DNA of 64,000 nt. Source: Lingula anatina (taxonomy: Eukaryota > Brachiopoda > Lingulata > Lingulida > Lingulidae). Position numbers and translations under genes: made by a program. Shown in pieces: positions 49,316 through 59,047 of the stretch (position 1 is the stretch's first letter; each line of letters starts with the position of its first letter). The notes beneath the pieces were generated by a model, which worked only from the letters and a program-made list of their open reading frames with translations, was not told the origin of the DNA and did no database searches. The DNA is taken from positions 971,947 through 1,035,946 of the forward strand of contig NW_019775746.1 in NCBI RefSeq assembly GCF_001039355.2, given 5' to 3'.

Positions 49316-51940
49316 ATGCATTTTGTGAGGCTGCTTTATGCTGTAGTTGTCATCTGGCTAAGGTTTTGCGGAGGTAAGGAACGGTATAAACCGGGTAAAA
49401 TTATATGATACGAAGTAAGGTGGATGGCCTCTTGGTGTAAAAATGCTTAATTTTTCCAGTCTTTTTTATTTCTTCATTTTTGTTCTTGGATGGATTGTAC
49501 TCTACCTTTTAAACACAATTGTCCGCTACCCACGTTTTGTAGTCTTAAAAGGTAATGTCTGGTGAAACTTTGTCAATAAGAAGTTCAGAACAAAGTATAA
49601 TTTTTTGATGTAAGTGACAGTTGATTGTATTTAAACGTCTCACACATGGCAATTATTAGTCTCGTAATTTAGCCAATGCATCTTAAATCATTCTTTCCTC
49701 AAATGTGCACGACGATTGCTCTAACACGAACAGTTTGTCTAAGCCCTTTCACTGGCGTTTCGGGACGGGGGCTTCCTTCATTTTATATGTAAACCTCTTA
49801 AGAAAAGTGAGGTGACCAATTCTTTTAGGGGTCATCCATGTTTATCATCGTTTTCACAAGTGTGCATATACAGACCTCCCTACAAGGTGAAAAACTAAAA
49901 ATGATGGCCTTTGTCAGCAAATTGGATCATCATATTTATCATTTTTTAAAACCGTATAGAGGGCATTAACCACCTCCCCTCATCCCCTCAGCGTACGCTT
50001 TAAAGGCTTGTGAAAATGCTAATAAAATGGATGACCCCTTACACACCTTCCTCTACAAATGACGCTTTTATTTCTGCCAACATCAACATTTTGTGTTTAA
50101 CACAATGGTACTTGTTTTACTTCCTACCAGAAGCACCCTGTTGAATATACTTCTTTAAAATTCCAATGTTTACAAATTTCCATCTAATTCGCATAGATAT
50201 GCAAATAATCAGCATAGGAGGTACATGTACTTTAACAATTCCCAAAGTGGCTGCAGTGGGACTTTGATAAGGTTGAAGACGGCAGGGCCTCCAAGAAAAA
50301 TATCAAATAAACCGATTTTGCTCGCACAGTTAGAACAATGATGTGTTTTTTTTTCTTTTATATTTCAGCTCAGTACGGAGTTCCATATGGGGGTCAGACA
50401 GGGTACGGGGGTACAGCAAACCCTCTGTACCCCAACTACGGATATGGCAGCAAGCCAGTGTATGGATACTCACCTAATCCGGCGTACACAGGCACGTCGC
50501 AGTACGGATACTATCAATCTCCAACTTATAGCGGATATGGATACTCTCCAAACCCAGCTTATGGCGGATATGGATATGGGTACTCTCCAAACCCTGCATA
50601 TGGATCAACGTCCCCATATGGATACTCCCCCAACCCAGCCTACGGGAATCAGTATGGATATCATCCGCCTCAGACCTATCCACCTCCGAAGTATCCACCT
50701 CAGACTTATCCACCTCCGAAGTATCCACCTCAGACTTATCCACCTCCACAGTATCCACCTCAAACGTACCCACCTCCACAGTATCCGTCGCCGTATCCGC
50801 CCACGCCTCCGAATTATCAGCCGCCATACCAACCACCCACCATTCCGCCATATAAACCAACGCTCGAAGACCGTAAGTACATCCGTTTACTTCCCAGCTG
50901 GTTTAATTTTTTTTCCCTTGTTTTAGTTTTGATGAAAGAGAAATGTGTTGTTGTACTTAGGTCTTATGACGAGAAAATGTTGAATGAAAATTTAATTTTG
51001 GTAACCGTTCTGCTTTAATGATGACCATAGAATGTAGCACGTTTGTCGTTTGATAAAATGTGTTGAAAACATTTATCATAGTTATTGTAGTCATAAAGAT
51101 AATAATTATTCTCATTTGCAAAATAAATAATACTTTGAGTAGACCACATTTCCAGTCCAGGTCCCAGTTAAAAAAAAAAAACAACTTCAGTCAGTCCCCT
51201 GGCTTAGTTAACTAGGATGCTTAGTCAACTAAGGGGCCATTCAGAATGAGCCGAGCCGAGTACTAGCTGGTCCTCGGCCTAAATATGGCGGACTGTGTCA
51301 TAATCCTGTAATGGTCTCTCCGCCTCTTTCACGCCTCCCCACGCATCGTCCCTGCAGGGGCCCAGTAATTAAATCTCGGTTCAATTCGACCGGTCGAGGG
51401 ACGACGCGTGGGGAGGCGTGTGAGAGGCGGGGAGACCATTACAGGAGTAAGCGGTCTTACTTTCATGTAGGACTGCCATATTTAGGCCGTGGACCAGGTA
51501 ATACTCGGCTCTTCTCATTCTGAATGGCCCCTAGGATGCCCTTAAGAGTTCCTGATTGGGCAAGATGTGCGCATGTGACCATATAACGTTGGTAAGAAAT
51601 AATGTATGATAGCCAGTGGAGCTGACTTGTATTTAACGCTGTCATATTAGTTATGACACAGAACCTCCCAACCTCAATGTATCTGTATCGTCTCTTTCGA
51701 TCCACCAATTTCATGTTATACACTGTATATTCATTAATAATGTCTTATGGCCGATGTATTTTCTATGTTGTACTTTTCCCAGTGCTGCGCGGCTGGGCCA
51801 CATGGACCGACTACTCGGACTGCTGCGCAGGCGTGCAGTCCCGCATCCGATACTGCCTGAACCCCCGAGCCCTGGGGTCGGACCCTTGCAGGGGAGCGGC
51901 CGTGGAGTTCCGAACCTGCGGCACTACGACTTGTGTCTAA
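49316..51940 (+). CDS. CC-TSP1 array gene 6: Tyr/Pro repeat secreted protein
   Basis: Exons 49316-49373, 50369-50872 and 51783-51940 join at phase-1 junctions to encode 239 residues. Exon 1 is a signal peptide (MHFVRLLYAVVVIWLRFCGG). Exon 2 (about 168 residues) begins with Gly/Tyr/Pro-rich sequence carrying four YSPNPAY motifs. Four 10-residue units of the form QTYPPPKYPP or QTYPPPQYPP follow (50671-50790), then a Pro-rich end. Exon 3 encodes LRGWATWTDYSDCCAGVQSR, then IRYC and three more Cys, ending TCV. The second intron (910 bp) contains nested fold-back elements. The decapeptide periodicity recalls Tyr/Lys/Pro decapeptides of mussel adhesive proteins, but only similarity of style is claimed. 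Confidence 0.88.
50671..50790 (+). repeat. Four tandem 30-bp units in gene-6 linker
   Basis: Four in-frame 30-base units encode QTYPPPKYPP twice and QTYPPPQYPP/S twice. The unit length is exactly ten codons. Confidence 0.92.
51160..51605. mobile_element. MITE-like repeat split by a fold-back insertion
   Basis: The outer parts, 51160-51220 and about 51540-51605, resemble the continuous repeat at 62498-62655, including CCTGGCTTAGTTAACTAGGA and a CATGTGACCAT motif. A fold-back of about 300 bp interrupts it. CTAGGATGC occurs at both edges (51212-51220 and 51531-51539) and may be a 9-bp target duplication. Confidence 0.65.
51232..51532. mobile_element. 301-bp imperfect palindrome (fold-back MITE)
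   Basis: The ends are AGGGGCCATTCAGAATGA and its reverse complement. The arms of about 135 bp remain alignable almost to the centre, sharing for example CGGCCTAAATATGGC and ACGCCTCCCCACGC with their inverted partners. It lies in the second intron of array gene 6. No coding capacity is seen. Confidence 0.8.
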
Positions 51941-53032
51941 GCAGCCTGGTAGTACATCAAGGCGCTTTGCCACACCAAGGCCACACAAAGGGCTAGGATA
52001 GATCTGAAAATCGACCATAGTGCATCGCATGCAGTCAGAAAGCCTTCATTTTCATAGACGGATGCAGGGTGATGAAGGGGGGTGGGGGGTGGGGTGGTGG
52101 TGGTGGTGGGTGGGGGGGGGGGTTGTCGTCTTGATATATGTCCAATGGCCGATCTATTCTGTGATAGCTAAGGAAACAAACCATTTGCTTGTCTTGTGGA
52201 CTGTTTTCTTAAGATACTGGAGCACACCTCTGTACCTGGTTTGGCTATGTGGGTAGGAGCAACACGTTCATGATTTGGGCTATTCAGTGACGTTAAATGA
52301 TAAAGAATGGTTGATTCAGAACATAACGATATATGTCTTTTGAATCATTATATAATGATAACAGGGGTAAAATAGAACGGTATTTGATAACGATCTGCTC
52401 CTAATATTACATGTAGGTGTAATTGTAATGCTTCCGGTGCAGGCTCAGCAATAGTAACGAGGTTTTATGTTTGTAATAGCAATGGTTTCTTCTATGGTGC
52501 ATTCAATTTAACATCGAGTGAGCCTTACAAAAAAATTAAAGTCATGATATATGACTTTATAAAAAAACAACTGAAAAAAATAAAAAAGCTGGCAAATCTG
52601 AGATTAATTTATCAATTGAACTTTAACTTAAAGATGAAACCCAAAAACACATAAGATCTGATAAATGATTCTAAAACAAGATATAACTTACCAGGTGTTC
52701 TGCGCAGTTGACTGATTTGAACAAGGTGTTTTAGGGAGAGAGATATATCATACAAAAAATATGAACTAAGCGCAGAGTTGTTAGTGGTGTCAAGTGAATA
52801 GAACGTACATCATTTTGTTAATTAAAAAAAAGACAACAAACATTTTTCATGAAGAATGGTACGCGGTTTTAAACATCAGTTGCTTATAGTATGATAAATT
52901 TATGATTTCAAAAAAATAAATTTCGAATAAATTTATGATTTCGAATTCTATTTTAGCGTTTCTCTTTTTTTCTCTGCTCAAAAGATATCAACATTCGTGT
53001 TCCTGTTGCTCTGTATGTTTTTCATCATTCCC

Positions 53033-53036
<4 letters not shown>

Positions 53037-53080
<44 letters not shown>
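53037..53080. repeat. CT microsatellite
   Basis: Uninterrupted CT dinucleotides downstream of array gene 6. Confidence 0.97.
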
Positions 53081-53083
<3 letters not shown>

Positions 53084-53839
53084 TTTACATCAATCTCTCA
53101 CGCATGTCATTATTTTTAGTAGGTGTTCTCAAAAGATGTTAATTTCTTTGAAAACAACCAAATTGGTGAGGTAAACATGTTAATAGATACAATCAACTGA
53201 TACGCTTTTCTTTGTGCGGTTTATCAGAGATAAAAAAATAGTCTCTGACCGTTTACGTATGTTTTACTCGAGATAAGTATAGCTATTTAACCAAAATTAT
53301 GGTATGCTAAAAGATGTAAATGGAGAAAATTACGATTGATGCATGGAATGATATCTTTCTAAGTGTATCCTAAACATATTTTTCACAATTTTGTTTCATC
53401 AAGGTATCGGAATTGATAGTAATTTATTGTTGATCTCTATTATATCTCAAGATATCTACCCTATACTTTCAACTACATATGTGACACTAATGATAAAATA
53501 CGTCAGCAAAAAAACAATGTTGCTGAATGCACTACCGTTGTTATTCTCTGTCTAGTACATTTGTTGACTGTGTTTTAGGTCTATGCGAATGCTTCCTTCT
53601 CTTTCAGTTTATATGCCTGCAAGCACGCCTGTCTGACCACCCGTCCGTCTGTCTGTTTGTCTGTCTGTCTGTTGTCCGTCTGTCTGTTTGTCCGTCTGTC
53701 TGTTTTTCAGCTTGGTCTTCTTTGTCTTTCTTTAGATGCGTGTGCGTGCGTATGTGCAAGTGTGCGTGTAGACCCTATGTATAGCCAACTCGCTGATTAA
53801 TATGTCGTGCAAAGACTGCATCCTACGAGCCATTACACG

Positions 53840-54152
53840 CCTGGGCCCAGTTGCACCAACCGGTCGTAAGTGAGGCGTAGCAGTTGCGCCGGCGTAAACC
53901 GGGCGCAAAATGCTACGCCCGAGAAAAGCCAGTTGCACCAAACTGGAATAGTGTTTACGTCGGTCTTAACTTTGTCGTAAATTTACGCCTGCTAGCCAGG
54001 TGGAGTAAGTCGGTCGTAGCTCGTTTTGTACTATGGCTAGGCTGGCACAGAGAGATTTTGATGACAATTATATCGTAGTTAACGTAGGTTGTTATTTGTT
54101 AGTTTCTTACATAAAACTTCCGCGCCTGCTTGCTAGGTGGAGTAAGTCGGTC

Positions 54153-54199
<47 letters not shown>

Positions 54200-55137
54200 T
54201 GATTATTAAATACATTATGTGTGTAGCCATGTACAAGTATATGCATGTGTTCAAATTAAATCTTACCACTCATGTCGACACGCCTTGGCTCTCAGCAGTA
54301 CGGTTTCTTTAATTCTTCTCACAATTTTTGACAAACCATAACTAACCATAGTAATTTTTTATTCACATTTTATATCATTCATATTTTACTGCATATAAAC
54401 ATAGAGACGAAAGCTTAAATATCAACATTTAAGGCTCATATGATATGTATTAGGTCTCTTGTATTTCTCAATCTCCAAGATGTAAGATCGATTGAATTAA
54501 ATGACACCTCACGGTGTAACCATAGATAAAAAAGGTCATGAAATTGTCAGCACTGTTATAAGCTATAAAATTATAAAAAGAAAGCAATGCTGGCTTTTTT
54601 GCATTATTTTCAGACTCAATAGTTTCGATTACAAATGTGAAGGTGTTCAAATCCATTAATAGAAATACGTACTGCCTCCAGCGCGTTTTTCTCATTTACA
54701 ACAGCATACTATAATATCGAACATAGCACACTATAATACTATATTGATTCGGAATATATTATTTACGATTTTATTGGTATATATCCAAGGCAACAGCAAA
54801 GTTGACGTATTTTAACGTTCTTATTTCTAAATCAAAATGGAATGATTTAGCTCATGATTTTCTCCGTCACTGAAATGCTCCTTTTGTGTTTATTTATTTC
54901 ATCATTCCATTATGACTGCAGCTGATAACTCCTCATTTGCCCAATTATACCATCCACGTATTGTTGGCCAGTGACGCAACGGAGCGTTACTTGGGCGTAG
55001 TTGCGACGATCAGTTTTTGTCTTGGTGCAACGGGCGTAAGCAGGGAGAGCAAACCTGGCGCACGGACGCCAGGCGTTGCGGTTTACGACAGTCGTAGCCG
55101 AGTAAATTTACGCCTTGTTGGTGCAACCGGGCCCAGG
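53840..55137. mobile_element. 1.3-kb composite element with inverted ends
   Basis: The left end CCTGGGCCCAGTTGCACCAA has its inverted partner at the right end (one mismatch). Inverted similarity continues inward, for example CGTAAATTTACGCC at 53980 and AAATTTACGCC near 55104. An internal direct repeat (GCTAGCCAGGTGGAGTAAGT / GCTAGGTGGAGTAAGTCGG) and an AT microsatellite (54154-54197) lie inside. No transposase frame is seen, so it is non-autonomous or a composite of older insertions. Confidence 0.55.
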
Positions 55138-56312
55138 TACGGTGGTTATTCGGGACCCAATCATTCCAGCTGATACGTTTTATCTATATATTAAAATTGT
55201 CCAGGTACACGTTTTCTGACTTACAGAGGCGGAGGGGGTGGGGTGGGGTGTAGAGTGATATCTCACCATGCTCCACCCAAGTTTAAATAGACAATTAAGG
55301 GGTGTGTGAAGATTTATGTATCCATGGGCGGCGTAATATCGTACATGGACGTCATCGAAAAAGATTGCGTTTTATTAATTTTTCGCGAATTGATCATTTA
55401 TTTATTGCCCACCCTTATCATGGTGATGACCAGGCATATTTTGAACAAGCACTCAGAACGAAACATTTAATGAGTCCAGTAACAAAGAGCTATAGTTCTT
55501 GTTCCTCATTTTGTTGTTGTTGTTCACCATAGAAGGTGTGACACCCAGCAAACCTGCGCTGACCACTAATGAGAATCTATCAAATTTATCAACACTTTAA
55601 AGTGTTTGTGGTCTTTTCAGCTAGTTTAGTTAAGCATACTGATACGTGGACAGATTGCTGTTTCTTATCTTGGGTTTGACCTTAATAATCTCAGAACATC
55701 TGTATATCTGACAAAATATTTTTGGAACATTTAGAGACTTTTTCGAGGATATTTTTGATGTAGTACATGTACATGCAATCCAATAAGTCTTTACAAGAAA
55801 CCCCTAGAAAACATCTGATTTAAGATTCCATATGTGGACTTTGCCAAAAACACTAAAAAGCATTTTAAAACAACTTCACATTTTACAATTACATTTCATA
55901 TTGGCTTTTAATTTTCTGTTGCATTTTATATGTACATTTACACGTTTTACTAACTTTGTAGATCTTTATCAATTCTCTTTAAAAATCAACACAAATCTGC
56001 CCATATATGGTCCATTATTTGACATCATGTCCATTTTTCAAGTTGGCGTTTGAAAATAAAATTGAGAAAATAGACGTCCGATAATCACGCAGTTAGGCCT
56101 ATTACAGACACTATTGCCATTATCATCTTGACCGTTCTATCGCCTGACATCGAACGAAATCTCGCATGTCGCTGGCTATGATCGCCTTCCAATTATCGCC
56201 GAGTTGACGAAGGGATACAAATACTGGCATTTCTACCCGACTGGTGAACATCAGAGCTCCGACCGGACAGGGAGTGTTCGAGGAGTACCATTTTGTTTGC
56301 AAGAAAACCATA

Positions 56313-59047
56313 ATGTTGTGCCTTATATTTTTAACGTGCGTTATAGCTACGAAAGGTAAGAAACTACTTGGATAAATCCATGCTGAAGGTACTAGAGATT
56401 GTCTCAAAATTGGTTTTAGATTAACCTTTTATGCCTGGTGTATGTTTAATAAAGAGAATGCAAATATTAAAGGTAAACTGCTATTTTACAACTGGAGCTG
56501 CATATTTTCTAAAATTGGAGTAGACTTCATTCTGGTCCAAAAGTTAATTACCAATTACGTAGGTTCAAGGTTTTCTTGTGAAGCAATATACAGACCGGTA
56601 GAGCGGCAAAAAGGAGTCAGTGTTTTAAATGATATTACTTAGATCTCTGTTTTGCTTTACGTGGGGTGTCGGTTCATTAGAGATATGCTTAAAACTTCAT
56701 TAGGCATCAAACAGATGTGGAGGGTATTGATTGCCAACGATATGAAGCAAAGCACACGATGCTGAAGATAGTGTTGTATTTTAAATTTTTTTTACAAACT
56801 TTTGAAATTGTGCCTGCGAATCAAATCCATCAGGCAAAAGATGTCTGTTAGCTTGATATGTCCCTTAAATTATCCTACATGTTCTATCAAAATGTTGCTG
56901 GATGTAATTAAAACCCAATACGTACTCTGCCAACAATATACCAAATTTTTGTACGGAATCTCTTTTGCTTCCTACAGCTACCTATATAGCTCAAGGCCCT
57001 GTATTTCCTCCACGACACCCCCTGGGACCTGTGTGGTTCCCGCCAAGAGCCAGGCTTTTGCATTCACAGCAAGTCGTCCCGGGGATTCAACCCCCATCCT
57101 CGGCAAGTCAGATACCCAAAGGGATTAAGAAGGTCTCCGCACCGACAGCCAAATTACCCCAAAATATCCACAACTCCTCGCCGCCTCAGCCACCCCCCGT
57201 CGGACCCGTCCAACCACCAAAACTTCTCCCCAGGACCGTGTACTCGGCCGCCTGGGCGTTGTGGAGCCAGTACACGCCCTGCACTGCGTCTTGCGGGGGA
57301 GGGATCCAGATTCGTCACCGTGAGTGTCTATTGACCAAGACGCAGTTCACCGAAAAGGCCGCTGGTGGAGGCTACGGACCACAAGCATGTGCTGGGGCGA
57401 CTGTTCAGTTGCTGCCTTGTAATCAGCAGCAATGTGTTGGTGAGTTACTTCAAATTATGAACATCACGTAAGAGTATAAATGGAGTGTACGGAAATTCTA
57501 TATATATTACAAGATGGAAACGGTTTATGTTTCGTTAAAATCTTTTCTACGCCACAAAATGGATAAACGTAAGCGATTATGCGTATCATGATGAACTTAA
57601 ATAATTGACAAAAAAAGTAAATATCTATACTTTTAGATTGTGTCTGAACCTTTCCCAACGGCTTCATCTAATCTGCAGCCATAATTCATGTTACATGTAT
57701 TGTTTCTTTACACTGAGTTAAGTATTCTTCCCCTGTAGTTGTAGGCGGATGGAGCAAGTGGTCCTCCTACACCCCGTGTTGTTCGGGGTTAAAGATACGC
57801 CACAGGACCTGTACGAACCCCGCTCCCCTGAATGCTCCTCAGTGTGACGGCCCGGCAGTTGACGTGGTCTCCTGCCCCGCTTCTGAGGACGTGTGCGGGT
57901 GCCTGGAAACCTGTGCTCTTAAAGGTATGCTTATATACCTCACTTTTTCTATACCGTGCTTTAGTAGGTATTCCACATTTAATTACTTTGCACAGATGTT
58001 ATTTGTACCATATTTGGACACAGTGCTGCGGTCTAAAATGAGCAATTTACACTACACCGTAAATAAAAAAATCAAATAAACATAAAGGTTAAATGTGTGG
58101 ATACAAAGTTTAAACACGTTTCTAATCGCGCCACGTTTTTCTGTTCATAAGTAACTTGTTCTCACCCCTTTTGTATTCTAGTTGACATACCAGTACAACC
58201 AGCAGGGTACGGACCAAATCAACAAACGCCAAAATATGGCATCCCATACACCAACAACCAAGGGCAGCACGGTTTAGTGGCAGCTCTGCCGGATGATACC
58301 GGGCTAGCCAGTCAACCATCACCCCCTCTTATACTTTCTGGTGGCGCCGTCTACAGTGGGGATAAAAGCCCGGATGGTGTCGCCCACATAGGGGATAAAA
58401 GCGGGGCAAACTATAAAGGAAACGGTGTTGGCGCCGTCTATGGTGACATTGAACAAGACAACGTGTACAATGGTGGCGATGGTGGCGCCGTCTACATTGG
58501 GGACAGAGGTAACACCGCGAATACAAACCAGAGAGTTGATCCTGTCCAGTTTCCACAACATACCGGTGTCTCTTCTTCATCGTCTTTGGTAACCGCCTTG
58601 GTTTCTGGCGGGAACACCAGGAACATTTTGTTTACTGGACCTTACGGACCCGTCGTTAACAACGTGCAGGTACCCAGCGGTAAAGGAGGTAACGTGTATA
58701 CCGGGCCTAACGTTCAAGGTAATCAACACGGCCAGCAGGGTACTCATTCAGGCGGGAAATTGGTTGTGAATGACGTTCAACCAGGGTTGGTGGGCGGAGA
58801 TGTTTACGTGAATGACGTTCAACCAGGTTTAGTGGGCGGGGGTGCTTACGTGCATGACGTTCAACCAGGGTTAGTGGGCGGGGATGCTTACGTGAATGAC
58901 GTTCAACCAGGGTTAGTGGGCGGGGATGTATACGACGGTGCTGCCTCTGGTGGACATGGTCAGGGGCGCATGCCTGTTGTTGCCCATCCTCAGCGACAGC
59001 CAATGGATAGGAGTTATTACGGCGATGGGGTTGAAAATACCCGTTAG
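56313..59047 (+). CDS. CC-TSP1 array gene 7: two TSP1-like domains plus repeat tail
   Basis: Exons 56313-56355, 56978-57439, 57739-57924 and 58182-59047 join at phase-1 GT-AG junctions to encode 518 residues. Exon 1 is a short leader (MLCLIFLTCVIATK). Exon 2 has a Pro/Lys-rich linker, then a near-canonical TSP1 domain: WALWSQYTPCTASCGGGIQI followed by RHREC and three more Cys. Exon 3 is a CC-TSP1 domain, GGWSKWSSYTPCCSGLKIRH, then RTC and further Cys, ending with a Cys-rich CGCLETC extension. Exon 4 is a low-complexity Gly/Val/Asp/Asn tail with GGAVYxGD motifs and four 14-residue units (VNDVQPGLVGGDVY). This is the only array member with two domains and no terminal position for CC-TSP1. It is probably a secreted matrix-type protein. 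Confidence 0.85.
58766..58933 (+). repeat. Four tandem 42-bp units in gene-7 tail
   Basis: Four in-frame 42-base units encode VNDVQPGLVGGDVY and close variants (GGGAY, VHDV, GGDAY). Each unit has two or three acidic residues and one Tyr. Confidence 0.93.

Larger units (their letters stand above)
51941..56312. other. Intergenic region, genes 6 to 7
   Basis: It holds a G-rich tract (about 52078-52124), a CT microsatellite (about 53037-53080), a Tyr-less CTGT-rich tract near 53640-53705, and a 1.3-kb composite repeat at 53840-55137. No exon related to the array is seen. Confidence 0.55.

Noticed and set aside
50474-50926. Alternative frames rich in Arg/Trp or Val/Asp inside gene 6 exon 2
   Set aside because: Shadow frames of the 30-bp repeats; the chosen frame is the only one that fits the phase-1 junctions.
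53640-53705. CTGT/CCGT-rich tract read as a Cys/Leu/Ser-rich peptide
   Set aside because: It is a simple-sequence tract that is open in several frames; no leader or splice junction supports translation.
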